Shown in pieces: positions 35,956 through 46,190 of a DNA stretch of 64,000 nt; positions within the stretch are counted from its first letter, which is position 1, and every line of letters begins with the position of its first letter. The notes beneath the pieces were generated by a model that saw nothing but the letters and a program-made list of their open reading frames with translations, was not told the DNA's origin and did not search any database. A program made the position numbers and the translations under genes. The DNA is from Bos javanicus (Eukaryota; Chordata; Mammalia; Artiodactyla; Bovidae), in contig NC_083876.1 of assembly GCF_032452875.1 (NCBI RefSeq), forward strand, positions 1 to 64,000, in the 5' to 3' direction.

Positions 35956-36974
35956 CCGCTTTCCTCCAGAGGCTCTTGTGTCCATCACGGCATCCCTGAT
36001 GGAGGGAGCATCAGGAGGGAGCTTGCTGCCTCTCCCAGTGGGTCACTTGGATGAGCCCCTGTTGTTGGAGTCCAGTGCCCCAAGGGCTGGCCTTCCTTGT
36101 CCCTCTCCTGCTCCCAGCCTGCTGACAAGCACTCCTGGGCCTTCCCGTAGGGCTGGGGTGGCTGTGCTCCAGTTCACGCAGTTCAGTGCCCAGGAGCCCT
36201 TCTGCTGGGCACAGCAGAGCAGCGCTGTCCCCCTGAGGTTGGTGACCTGGGTGTGCCACTCGCCCACTCTGTGGTCTGCTTTGCCCTCTTGTCAAGTGGA
36301 CACGGCACTGCCCATCCTGGCCACGTGGGCACCAGTGTGGTGGCTCCCATCCTGGGGGAGGACGGCCAGGCTGCGGACCCAGAGGCCTTCCTCAGGAGGA
36401 GGCCCAGGCGAAGGGGCTGGCCATGGTCCCTGACTTTGAGGCAGGTGTTTGTCTCCACTGAGTCCATAGTCACCCCAGGTGTGTCACTTCCCTGCTCTGT
36501 TCATTGTTGTTTTCTGATTTTTATAAATGCTTATTTTAACTTGAATTTGAGATTGATCCCTGTTCAGTTCCATGTGGATAATTTCTAGCTTTTGTAGCCT
36601 TCTATTGTCTGAGGGTTCTTGTTAGAGCTCGGGGAGGATGCCCAGTTTATCCAGCTGCTGTTAAATGAGTTCAGCTGTATTTTACACTAAGTCACTTTGT
36701 TGTCACCAAGCTCCTGTGGGGCTGCACGGGATCAGTATTCTTTACAGAATCCCACTAAAAAGGCACAGGTTAGTTGGTTAAAACAACGCACTCATTGTTT
36801 ATAAAAATGCATGCCATGCATGTTTCCTAAAACCTCCCCTGGTTTAACCACACACCAAAATGTATCAGTAAGACCTGTCTGGACCCTGCGGGGTTAATCT
36901 GTTCCCCACACTGTCTTTCCTTTCCTCACACTCAGGACCAGCGGAAACACTGGGAGTCCAAGAGAGATCATCAT
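35956..36974. other. PPFIA1-copy intron, GC-rich first half
   Basis: Overlapping sense and antisense frames at 35978-36473 are not conserved-looking. No exon is seen. Confidence 0.35.
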
Positions 36975-37125
36975 CTTTTTTTTTTTTTTTTTAATTAGTT
37001 TATTTTTTAATTGAAAGATAATTGCTGTACATAATTTTCTTTTCTGTCAAAACTCAACATGAATCAGCCATAGGTACCTATATATCTCCTCCCTTTTGAA
37101 CCTCCCACTGCTCTAGGGTGATACA
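36975..37125 (-). repeat. L1 3'-end fragment
   Basis: Poly(T) at 36975-36991 followed by 'gaatcagccataggtaccta' and 'ctcccttttgaacctcccac' is the antisense 3' UTR of ruminant L1. The flanking octamer agatcatc at 36965-36972 and 37136-37143 is a possible target-site duplication. Confidence 0.75.
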
Positions 37126-37835
37126 AGATCATCTCTTAGTGAAGACCTGGGAGTGCCTTATGGAAACCACTGTGAGCGAATGATACTCGAACTGTGTGTA
37201 AGTACTTCAGTGGGTAGTTCCCAGTCTATATGTTACCGAGAAATATGATCCAGGCACATGGTGTTCGCATGGAGGGGTTAGGTACCTTTTCTGTGTTTCT
37301 CTTGTTGTCATGGTTTCCAGTAACCTGTATCATCACTACAAATGATCTTGGGTGGTGGCACAAGCTGTGTCTTTTTCTCCTTCAAACAGAAAGGTCTGGA
37401 TGGCTTTGCTGAGAGGTTTCTTACTCTAGCTGTGGTGCTTCTGAGCAGCATCTGGCGATGAGCACAGTCCTTTGCTCATCAGGGCAGTTCATGCTGTGCA
37501 CGTTTCACGGTGCCAGCATTGCTCTGCTGTCCTGCCCGGCGGGGCCATCTGGTCGCTGGATTCCAGGGAGGGTGGAGGCCGGCTGCAGGGAGGCTCCCGT
37601 CCAGGGTCTCTGCACTCAGTCAGATGCTCTCGCTGCCCCATGGCCCCACTTCTTTTGAACAAGACAGTCCTTTAAGATGGCATTAAGCTATAACAAGGGT
37701 TTTTTTTTGTACTTGGGGGAAAGCATAGCTAATAGATTTTCAAATAAGTTTCTGGTTATAATGTAAAGTGTGTGTGATTGCCTTTTTCAGAACAGTCTAT
37801 TGTTAGCCAATTTGACACTTACCTCACTCCCTCAG
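37126..37835. other. PPFIA1-copy intron before the next exon
   Basis: The last 40 bp (from 37794, 'acagtctattgttagccaat') reappear in diverged form at 44587. Confidence 0.5.
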
Positions 37836-37987
37836 CTGCCAGCTTTATGGGAAGAGGTAGGAGATGACAAGACCACCATCAAATGTGAAACCTCGACCCC
37901 TGCCTTGCCGCGGTCCCTTCGGCTGGACCGCCTGCACACGGGGACACTGCGCACAGCCACCCATGAGGACATCAGGGACCCCCGCAA
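37836..37987 (+). pseudogene. PPFIA1: PPFIA1 exon remnant (DDKTTIKCETS), open
   Basis: Acceptor tccctcag ends at 37835 and donor gtaagc starts at 37988. Reads LPALWEEVGDDKTTIKCETS, then TPALPRSLRLDRLHTGTL and HEDIRDPRK. The parent has EEVRDDKTTIKCETSPPSSP and LDRLHKGAL. Part of the same exon occurs again at 44627-44655. Confidence 0.93.
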
Positions 37988-38831
37988 GTAAGCGGCCTGT
38001 GTGTGCGTCGTCAGTTTCAGGAGCCCTGTGCCTCTTGTCTTGAAAAAGTTGCAAGGATGATTTTAAAGGAATACCACTGAGTTTGGTGCCTGTGTTTAGT
38101 GGTGAACTTCAGGTGCTGGGGAAGAAGAGCTCAGTGACCTCAGTGATTTTAGAAAACACCCATCTCTACAGATTGACTCCTGTGGGAGCTTTCTTCCTGC
38201 TCTTGGTAGAGGTCTGCCTGGCTCGGGGCACGTTCCTGATGGCGATGGCCCCGTGCCTCTCGGGTTCACTCTTGAGGGTCCCTCCCTTTTCCGCAGGGGT
38301 CTCCTCTCAGGAGACTCTGTCCCCTCCTGTGACTGACACTGTCCTCATTCAGACCACCACCTGCTGAGCTCTTGTCCTGAGCCAGGCAGCACTCGATGGA
38401 GGGCACATGTGGTCACCTGACCAGCAGCCCTGCACGGTGACCATCGCTCTTCTGTCACGGCCGGGGACGGTCACCCTGTGGAAGGCGGGGGGAACTGCCC
38501 AGAGCAGGGGAGCTTGCCTTCTCATGGAGCATCATCACCTACAGAGCAGCAACCCTGAGGGAGGGTTGGAGCGCCCTCTGCACCACCTGGCCTGGAGTCA
38601 AGCCCTCCTCGGGAGTGAGCTCGAGGCAGACAATCTCAGCTTCTGGGTGTGGTTGTCTGAGGCCGGGAGCCTGAACTGCTCATGTGGAGTGTGGTTGGTG
38701 AGGAGACTCCACTGTCAGCTGCGAGGTTGAGGCGCGGGTGTTGCTGGGTGTCCGTTTCTATCAGTAGCTCTTGTGGAGGAGTGTGTGTTTGCACGAGGGT
38801 GCCAATTAAAGGCCGTTTTCTCTCCCCAAAG
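37988..38831. other. PPFIA1-copy intron
   Basis: No recognised feature. Confidence 0.35.
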
Positions 38832-39003
38832 CTCGACAGGCTCTCAGGACAGCCCCGGGAACAACCCCAGCAGCAGCACCAGCAGCCAGGACTCGCTGCA
38901 CAACCCCTGAAGAAGAAGGGCATCAAGTCCTCCATCAGCCGCTTGTTTCGCAAGAAGGAAAATGGCTGGCCTGAACACCCCAGCAAGGAGACGTTAGGAC
39001 CCG
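38832..39003 (+). pseudogene. PPFIA1: PPFIA1 exon remnant (TGSQDS...SSQDSLH), frameshifted
   Basis: Acceptor ccccaaag ends at 38831 and donor gtgggt starts at 39004. Reads STGSQDSPGNNPSSSTSSQD and SLH, then a small deletion around 38905 puts KKKGIKSSISRLFRKKENGW into another frame. This is the last exon found before the SAM-domain part, none of which is present downstream. Confidence 0.92.
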
Positions 39004-39169
39004 GTGGGTGCTTCACCGTTGAGAGGGAGGAGGGCCTGCAGGCATGTCCCTTCTGTGTCTCCCCTGTCATCCCCACGAGGCTCCTGTCACTCACGCTGGG
39101 GGTCCTCCTGGGAGCAGGAGCAGAAGAGGCGTCTGTCTTCTCAATGGGTCTGAGATGATCAGATGAGTT

Positions 39170-39290
39170 AATCAGTGGATGGGTGGATGGATGGATGAAT
39201 TAAGAGTAGATGGATGGATTGATTAGTGAGTGGTGGATGATGAACAGATGGCTGGCTGGATGGGTGGATGAATGGAGCATGGAATGAATA
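39170..39290. repeat. (GGAT)n-type simple repeat
   Basis: Imperfect tetranucleotide repeats of the GGAT/TGGA type with interruptions. Confidence 0.85.
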
Positions 39291-39800
39291 AAGCAGATGA
39301 TTGTACTCCAATGCTAGAAACATATTCGATGAAATTGATTGAGTAGGAGCTGGGCAATGATTGTTTCATCCTAACAGTGACATGTGTTTGGAAACGGCCT
39401 AAGTGCTCATCAGTGAGGGGTGAGGTACAATCTGTGGACACCCCACAAGGAACAGCCCGCCCTCCTTCTGCCACCTTCCCCATCCCCAGGAGCTCATCAG
39501 GGGTTCTGCCCATGCCCTCCACCCCACCCCACAGCCATGCAGGTCCTCCTGGGGTCCCCTCATCACACAGGGTTATCATCAGGCCCCCATCTCACTCAGC
39601 TTCCTCTCCTTGAGGACAACGTATGTTCCTGCCTCTTCAGCCACAAATTTGTTGAGTCTTGTTTGTGCTGGGTGTGGGATTTACAGGGGTAAGTAAAGCA
39701 GATGCAGTCTGGAGCACAGTTAAGTGACAAGAGAGAAAAAGGAGCAGATTATTAAATGCTATCCCTATTATTAATAAATACAATGCTGATATGGATGGTG
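39291..39800. other. No gene recognised
   Basis: C-rich patch at 39460-39545; otherwise unremarkable. Confidence 0.35.
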
Positions 39801-39960
39801 CATTGATTATATACCAGATGCTGTGTGTGCCCCTTACCAAGCAGGTGCTGCCCCCTCCCGATTTACAGAGGAGGACACAGTGATAGTCACATGGTTAGGG
39901 AGAGGTGGGGGCAGGTTCATACCCACGCAGCGGGACCAGGCACTTTGCCAAGCCCCAGCC
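39800..39960 (-). repeat. MIR/L2-like fragment
   Basis: 'tataccagatgctgtgtgtg' and 'gatttacagaggaggacaca' suggest an antisense MIR or L2 remnant. Confidence 0.45.
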
Positions 39961-40007
39961 ACCTCTCTGGTGGATGCAACAGGAATGAGATGGTTCTGTT
40001 CTATGGC

Positions 40008-40127
40008 ATGATGATTCAATGGACATGAGTTGGAGCAAACTCCAGGAGATAGTGAAGGATAGGAAAGCCTGGAGTGCTGCAGTCCACGGAGTGGCAAGAG
40101 TCGGACACAACTGAGCAACTGAACTAA
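40008..40127 (+). mobile_element. BovB 3'-end fragment
   Basis: 'caatggacatgagttggagc' to 'gagtcggacacaactgagca' and a terminal gaactaaa tail correspond to the BovB 3' terminus. 5' truncated. Confidence 0.85.
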
Positions 40128-40133
40128 AACCTG

Positions 40134-40358
40134 AGTGTGTGCTAACCTGCTTCAGTCATGTCTGACTCTTTGTGACCCCAGGGACTGTGGCCCACTAGCT
40201 CCTCTATCCATGGGCTTCTCCAGGCAAGAAGACTGGAGTGGGTTGCCATGCCCTCCTCCAGGGCATCTTCTCGACCCAGGGATCGAACCCACATCTCTTG
40301 TTATATATTGCATTGGCAGACAGGATCTTTACCCCTAGTGCTACCTGGAAAGCCCCAG
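40134..40358 (-). mobile_element. Bov-tA SINE
   Basis: Reverse complement with 'cagtcatgtctgactctttg', 'gatcgaacccacatctcttg' and a final 'ctacctggaaagcccca'. It sits head to tail against the BovB fragment on its left. Confidence 0.88.
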
Positions 40359-41180
40359 TGAACGCTGACAACTAGAAATGCAGAAAATAAGGGCTGCTCC
40401 TAAGTTAAACTGGAAGAGCAGCAAGCACAGGTTGTAAAGAGGAAAACACACGATGAGTGACAACAGCACCGACAGAAACAAGGGATGCGTTCACCCACAT
40501 AAAGAAAATATCTGTGCCATTTGGAAGAGGAGCCTGTCAGCCCTTGGAGGGACAGTTGGAACCAGAATGAAAACCGAGGCCATGGTCAGCAGTGCCCACC
40601 ACACGGCCTGGGTGGTGTGGTGTCACTCACCAGGCTTCCTGCGTCCCCAGAGCTGCTGGCGGTAACATATCTATGTGCCAGGCCAGGCACCGTCCGCGTG
40701 TGGGCTAAGGCATCACTGCTCTCCTTCCAGTGATGCTCCGGGGCCCTCTGTGGGCAGCCACCCTCATCCCCTGCCCTGCCACCCGCTGGGGCCCGGCTGT
40801 CCCGCTGAGATCCTTTCAGCCCTTGAGCTTGAGTGTTCCCAGCCCTCTGCCACGCCAGACTGGGACGCAACTCAGGACTTGGGCTTGAGATATCAAGGAG
40901 ACCTTGAATCTGAAAGGACACCGCCATGGGGCCTGTGAGAGAGCAGGAGAGCAAAGCCCCCACAGGGAGGAAGCAGAGCTGGGGAACATGCCCACAGCCT
41001 CTACTGCCTCCTGCACAAGTGCCTCTTCTTTGCCTCTCCTTGACCTGAAACAAACCCCAGCTGCTGCTGCTCCACAGGTGATTCCTAAAGATGCACCTCC
41101 TGCTAGAGCTATTGTCCTGCTGCTCTGGGGCTGCCTGAGTGTGCTCAGGAGCGTCAGACAAGTAGGGCTGCCACACCTTA
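40359..41180. other. No gene recognised
   Basis: A 196-codon minus-strand frame (41176-40586) overlaps several plus-strand frames in the same GC-rich DNA. It has no domain or splice context, and I do not call it a gene. Confidence 0.35.
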
Positions 41181-41187
41181 TACTGGA

Positions 41188-41395
41188 GGTGGGGGGCCTG
41201 ATACTGGGGAAGGGTCGGAGGTGGGGGGAGGGTCTGAGGGTGGAGGAGGGCCTGATGCTGGACTAGGGCCGTGATGCTGGACTGGGGTCTGTTGCTGGAC
41301 TAGGGTCTGATGCTGGGGGAGGACCTGATGCTGGGGGAGGGCCTGATGCTGGACTAGGGTCTGATGCTGGGGGCAAGGTCTGATGATGGTGGGCA
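41188..41395. repeat. 18-bp minisatellite
   Basis: Tandem units of about 18 bp on the theme (g/a)(c/t)ctgatgctgg followed by either ggggagg or actaggg. The two endings alternate irregularly across roughly eleven copies. Confidence 0.9.
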
Positions 41396-41474
41396 GCCTG
41401 CTCCCAGATGTACATGGAGTTGAGGATAAATATGAGAAATCTTTTTTTCATACTTTCCTGACCACCTTGCTATG

Positions 41475-41610
41475 TTCTTTTTAACTTAAGGATAATTTTG
41501 TGCAATATCGGTTGATTTCTGCTATACATTAACATGAATTAGCCATAGGTGTACATATGTCCCATCCCTCTTGAATCTCCCTCCCACCTCCTTTGCTACA
41601 TTCTTGTTTC
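41475..41610 (-). repeat. L1 3'-end fragment
   Basis: 'taacatgaattagccatagg' then 'catccctcttgaatctccct' is the antisense 3' UTR of ruminant L1, like the piece at 36975. Confidence 0.75.
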
Positions 41611-42049
41611 TATGGATATATGAATAATAAAGTCTGTTGACTAAAATAACATGAAAATCCCCCACACAAGTGTGCACACACATACTCCCTAGTGCATCAT
41701 TCAGGTCCACATCAGGGTTGCCTTTGGCCCCCCCACCCTCGGACCGACGGCGAGCCTCGATACCTGCACTTTGTTCCCACCCTCGGCCTGCTGCCCGCAC
41801 CTCAGCAGCAGAGGGACCCTGTCCTCGAAGATGCTGAAGTGATGGAGCCTCTTGTCTCTGGAGCCAAGGGCATGAACACACCATCAGTCGTCCTCTGGGG
41901 ACACCTATGCTTCTTCCTTCTGGCCTTTCCATTGTAGCCGTCCATTTCTCTTAACAGAATGTCCGTGTGATGACACAGGCTCCCATTACCAGCTCTGGTC
42001 TGTTCTCAGTGAGAGTACAGCTTACCCTCGGCACTCTTTATTGGCCCTG
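41611..42049. other. No gene recognised
   Basis: No feature that I can support. Confidence 0.3.
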
Positions 42050-43316
42050 GGAAATTTTGCTTCAGTACTTTATTGAAAGAAAGCAATAAATAATACTGTG
42101 ATAAAAATAGTTCACAAGTAGAGTGTACATACTTTGTCACATATTCGGGAAGTTCACAAAAGATCAATAGGAAAATAGAATGATAACAATGAATTGTACA
42201 AGTAAATTAAAGGTGAAACCCACATGTAAAGAGACATGCTGTCTCTGTCTACCAAGATACCAGCTGCATAATAAATATCACACCGTGACCTGAATGCATC
42301 TCTTGCTGGCTTTTTTAATGTGACGCTGGAAAAGTAAAAATTACATTTGCTACTTATACAATCCAGAATGGCTATGTCATCACAATCTAAAAATGTACAC
42401 CTAGGTCCATTCTTTAAACATGTTTACAAACAGATGTAAAAAAAAATTATTTACATAAAAATAAGGCCTTTGTCAGAGCTGCACTACCCTGTCTGTCTGG
42501 GAAGTGGCACCTTCACTGTCTAGCTCAATGGCTCCACAGCGGGTGCAGGGCATCGCTATTGGTCCCTGAAGAGTCTCACTGGAAAGGAGGGATCTGGCTC
42601 CACAGAGACTAGGTTACGGGAGAGATTTTCATAGTCTTCTTCTAGTCATCCTTTCAGCCCAAATTTCATTAGAAGCTCACATTTAACACCCAGTACTTTT
42701 AAATCACGCTGTGGACAAAAAGCATTTCTTGCTAGAAAAAGTACAGTTTAGGCCAGTCGTTAACATTCAACAATTTGTTGAAATTAAGTTTGCTTATTTC
42801 AGGGTGATTGTTGGAGAGCTTGGTTACATTCTGGAAGGATAATGCACACCGTGTCATGATGATTTTACAATCACAGGAAAACCCCGTCTCTCATGGTTTA
42901 ACACTTTAAAATTAAGCAAGAATAATTACAATAAATGCATCATTTACAAAAGCCCTATATTTTTTCATAGGATTTATACAGACAAGCACTACAGTACATT
43001 CATTTGAAAGACTAAAATCAGATATCAGAACATGAATTGATCTGAAAGGATATTTATAGCCTGAATATACAAGAAAAAGTAAATAATAATATAAATGAAG
43101 TCATAAGTTTACATAAATATCAGAAACATTAAATTCTAAAATATTTTCTCCATGGTATTCATGAATTTTTCACTAATTAAAAACCCTGTAATATCTTCGG
43201 GTCCATGTAACAAGTATTAACAGAGTAAAGATTACATCGAGTTCAAAATGTAGTCTTTGTTGTATTCTGGACGCTGTATAATCATCTGGAGAATTAGTGC
43301 AGGTAAACTGGAAATA
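42050..43316 (-). pseudogene. Possible terminal exon plus 3' UTR of an unidentified gene
   Basis: Read on the minus strand, a good acceptor (tgtttatttccag) ends near 43308. One following frame stays open to a stop: LPALILQMIIQRPEYNKDY then ILNSM and TAA. Another frame gives a longer but odd peptide ending RRYYRVFN. Downstream come over 1 kb of AT-rich, repeat-free DNA and an AATAAA signal (complement of 42069-42074), the shape of a 3' UTR. I do not recognise the protein and the coding frame is uncertain. It may be another duplicated gene end, a real 3' exon, or chance. It lies on the strand opposite to the PPFIA1 remnants. Confidence 0.3.
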
Positions 43317-43484
43317 AACACACAGACAAGTCAGTCCTGGGTCGGCAGCTGGTGCCCGAGCCCCTGTCCCTCCTGACAGCCCCACCCCCAACCCCATTCA
43401 GGGCTTCAGCTGCTTTGAGAATTCAGAGAAACATGGAGGACCAAGCAGATCAAGGACAGAACTCTGTGGCTGACTTTATTCTGC

Positions 43485-43761
43485 TATGCTATGCTATGCT
43501 AAGTCACTTCAGTCGTGTCGGACTCTGTGCGACCCCATAGACGGCAGCCCACCAGGCCCCCCCGTCCCTAGGATTCTCCAGGCAAGGACACTGGAGTGGG
43601 TTGCCATTTCCTTCTCCAATGCATGAAAGTGAAAAGTGAAAGTGAAGTCGCTCAGTCGTGTCCGACTCTTAGCGACCCCATGGATTGCAGCCTACCAGGC
43701 TCCTCCGTCCATGGGATTTTCCAAGCAAGAGTACTGGAGTGGGGTGCCATTGCCTTCTCCG
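43485..43761 (-). mobile_element. BOV-A2 SINE with 12-bp TSD
   Basis: Starts with a short (CTATG)n tail at 43483-43501, and both monomers are complete. The direct repeat gactttattctg lies at 43472-43483 and 43762-43773. Confidence 0.93.
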
Positions 43762-43773
43762 GACTTTATTCTG

Positions 43774-44586
43774 ACATATAGCTAAAAGCTGCTGGTAAAA
43801 AAAAAACTCAAAAATCCAATTCAGCTTTCTAGCTGAGACGTGAACAGGACAGAGCAAACAGCATCCTGCCCTCAGAGCCCCTCGATCAGGGCTGGGCCCC
43901 AGGGCTGGACCCACCAGAGGACCACCCAGAGCAGCACCTGCAAGGGAGGGTGGCCCCTCAGCGGCAGCCGAGCCCCAGATGCCGGTGCACCTGCGTGTGA
44001 AACACTGGCCTCCTCACGGAGAGGCCCAGGGCAGGGCAGCCTCGTGAACCCTGATGCTCTGGGCCCTGTTCCCTCCGAGAACATGCACACAGGGCGTGGC
44101 CGGCAGCACTGCCACTGTGGGAGGAACACCCATACGCCCCGATGCGAGGGGCCTTGGCCATGCTCTGACCACTCTGGCGGCAGCAGGGCGCCAAGGTCAC
44201 GTTCTCTGCTGCTGAGGGCTCTCCCAGGCCAACCTCCGGAGACCCGCTGACCCTCCACTCCCTGGGGCGTGGGCTCCATGCCCCCGCGGGACCAGGCCGG
44301 CCTGTACTCACCTCGAAGCTCATCAGGAGCAAGTCCTGACACACACCCGCAGCAGCGCCCACTCCTACTGAGGGTCTGGGGAAACTTTTAGAGGGTGGAT
44401 GAGCCGGAGAGAGCGAGCCTAGGGGCTGCCACGTGGGGGTCCCTACCACCCGGGGTGGGGGGAGGGCGGTCAATGGCACATTTGATGATATAAACGCCGT
44501 CATGGGGACAGATACTCCACGTCAGCAGCTGCCAGTCTCTCCTTAGACCTACGGATTCACAGAGATCCAGATTCACAGATTCCACA
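43774..44586. other. No gene recognised, GC-rich
   Basis: Overlapping frames of 136-181 codons on both strands (43840-44503) are chance openings. An A-run lies at 43798-43808. Confidence 0.35.
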
Positions 44587-44655
44587 CAGTCTATTGTTAT
44601 TCAATTTTACACTTACCTCATTCCCTCAGCTTCCAGCTTTACCAGAAGAGGTACA
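44587..44655 (+). pseudogene. PPFIA1: Second copy of a PPFIA1 intron-exon junction, truncated
   Basis: 'acagtctattgttattcaat', 'cttacctcattccctcagct' and 'tccagctttaccagaagagg' align with 37794-37865 at roughly ten differences in 75 bp. The copy covers about 40 bp of intron, the acceptor (ccctcag ending 44626) and about 30 bp of exon (LPALPEEVQD), then stops at the 5S rRNA junction. It keeps 'gaggtacaagat', closer to the family's EEVRD codons than the copy at 37836, which implies an independent duplication from the parent. Confidence 0.82.
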
Positions 44656-44710
44656 AGATCAGACGAGATCAGACGAGTTCAGGCGCGTTCAGGGTGGTAT
44701 GGCCGTAGAA
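44656..44710 (-). rRNA. Truncated 5S rRNA gene fragment (5' end)
   Basis: The minus strand from 44710 reads the first part of mammalian 5S rRNA (ggccataccaccctgaacgc) and then degenerates. The 10-bp motif agatcagacg is present twice in a row (44656-44675) where 5S has it once. About 45 nt of 5S remain, with no A-box to C-box promoter and no 3' end. It is a pseudogene piece joined to the PPFIA1 fragment. Confidence 0.85.
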
Positions 44711-46190
44711 GGAGGCGGATGCCGCTGGGCGCCCTAAGAGCCCTGCGCTGCGGTTCCCTTTCGCTCCGACCTGCTGGTCGGGCCAGCCGGCCGCACCTCT
44801 CCACGGGGGCGCGCGCTGTACTTGAGCCAAATGATCCGCGACCAGACTCCTGCCGGCCGATGCCGCCACGCGCACGAACACCGCCACCCCGCGGCCAGCA
44901 AACGCCTGGCCAGGTCCGGCGGCCCGGAGGGCTTCCCGGACCCCCAGCGGCAGGCCGGGCGTGCGTGCGTACGGGGGCCTGGGGGGTGGGGGTGGGCTGA
45001 GGGGCGCGGAGGTCTCGGCGCCCTCCCACCCCGGGCCTCTCCAGGCCCTGCCTCGCTCGGCGAGCGGGGCCTCCCCGCATCCCGTTCGCTGCTCAGGGCC
45101 ACGCGGCCTGGAGGTGTCTGGCTTCCCGCTCTGCCGCCGCCTGCCCCCCGCGGCCCGGGGCCTCTGAGCCTCCTGCGGGCCTAGGCGCAGCCCAGCCAGG
45201 GCCCTGAGCGCCCATCCCGCCCGGCACCTGCCCGGTGCCCAAACCCAGCGGGAGCCATGGAGGCGCGGTCCACCCGAGCGCCTCAGTCCCGCCCCTTCGC
45301 CCTACCGAGGACCCCCTTGCCCCCACGCCACCCGCCAAGCACACGACCTTCCTAAGAGAGCAGACGAGCGACAGGCAGGCACACGGACAGGCACACAGAC
45401 AGGAGACAGGCGGCCGGCGCAAGCTCGTCAGCCAGAGCCATAGAATCTGTGAGAGGCCGGGGCCAGAGGAACGGACAGGCGGCCGGGTGTCAGGAGAGAC
45501 AGAGGCAGAAAGAGAGGAAGGTTCAGAGACAGACTCCAAGACTGCGAGAGGGAGATACAGACAGACAGACAGACGCACATGCACGCGCGCGCACGCGTGC
45601 GCGCACACACACACACACACACAGGGAGGCAGAGACAGAGAGAGGGAGACACAGAGCGAGTGACAGAGAGACAGCAAACGGGAGACAGACAGGGGAGAGA
45701 GGATGGCATCGGATCCGAGACAGACACACTGGCACAGCCTGTGACGCACCTCAGAGGGAGGCGCGCGGAAGAAGCAGCTTCCCCAAGGGAGGGGGCGTCA
45801 GCCTTGGGCCGGCCCCGGCTGGACACGGTGCCCTGGGTCTGGCAGTCACCCGTGGGGACCCCAAGACTTCCTCAAAGCCTAGGTCTCAAAGGTCCCCTTC
45901 GGCCTGGCTACCTAAGGCGAGACCCAGCCCCCGCTCCCAGGCCAGAGGGTGAGTGTGTGAGAGTGTGTGTGAGTGTGTCGGTGGGCGAGGGTGGGATCGG
46001 GTTGACTTGGGGCCGGGTGGATACCCAGAGTGGAGGGGGGAGGGTGTGGAGGCCGGGGGTTGGGAAGCTTGCGTGATCCTCTTGCTGTCTCTCTCTGCCT
46101 CTTTCTCCGTCTCCCTTATCTGTGGTTTCCAGCTCTTGACCTGTCTTGGCGGTGGGGCGTGTGTGTGTGTGGGTACCTCCAAACCCAAAG
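44711..46190 (-). other. Putative 5S rDNA intergenic spacer, CpG-rich
   Basis: Starts right upstream of the 5S start point. Its first 65 bp match the flank of the complete 5S at 49098-49166. It continues as very GC/CpG-rich DNA (44711-45420), then CAGA/GACAG repeats (45400-45720), (CA)n at 45604-45623, GTGT-rich DNA (45950-45990) and (GT)n at 46157-46170. Simple-repeat-rich spacers are usual in mammalian 5S units. Large frames on both strands here are compositional. Calling all of it spacer is inference. Confidence 0.55.
44731..44742 (-). promoter_or_regulatory. 5S D-box-like element
   Basis: Reverse complement reads GGCTCTTAGGGC at -21 to -32 from the 5S start (44710). This is where mammalian 5S genes carry the upstream D box, GGCTCTTGGGGC-like as I recall it. 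The same motif sits at the same distance from the copy at 49097. Confidence 0.7.

Larger units (their letters stand above)
15601..39003 (+). pseudogene. PPFIA1: PPFIA1 (liprin-alpha-1) partial duplicated pseudogene
   Basis: Thirteen exon remnants in parental order and on one strand, separated by introns, together cover the central coiled coil and the linker before the SAM domains. Liprin-alpha-1 is a scaffold that binds LAR-type receptor phosphatases and organises focal adhesions and active zones. Introns are kept, so it arose by DNA-level duplication. The 5' exons, at least one exon between 18217 and 19678, the exons between 22584 and 24839, and all SAM-domain exons were not found. Disabling changes include a TAG in the exon at 18008, a shifted exon at 16983, a lost frame in the exon at 38832, and mutated donors after 15694 and 17786. 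PPFIA1 is preferred over the paralogues because of residues such as ILxEENNQ, HHEQEN and QQASVLANVAQAFESD. No promoter is seen. Confidence 0.88.

Noticed and set aside
40586..41176. 196-codon minus-strand frame
   Set aside because: GC-rich chance frame overlapping plus-strand frames, with no domain.
41188..41395. CRISPR-like array
   Set aside because: Directly abutting 18-bp tandem units with no spacers in a mammalian genome; this is a minisatellite.
45093..45826. Cysteine/serine-rich and His/Arg/Thr-rich frames over 45.1-45.8 kb
   Set aside because: Direct translation of CAGA, CA and CpG-rich simple repeats in the putative rDNA spacer.
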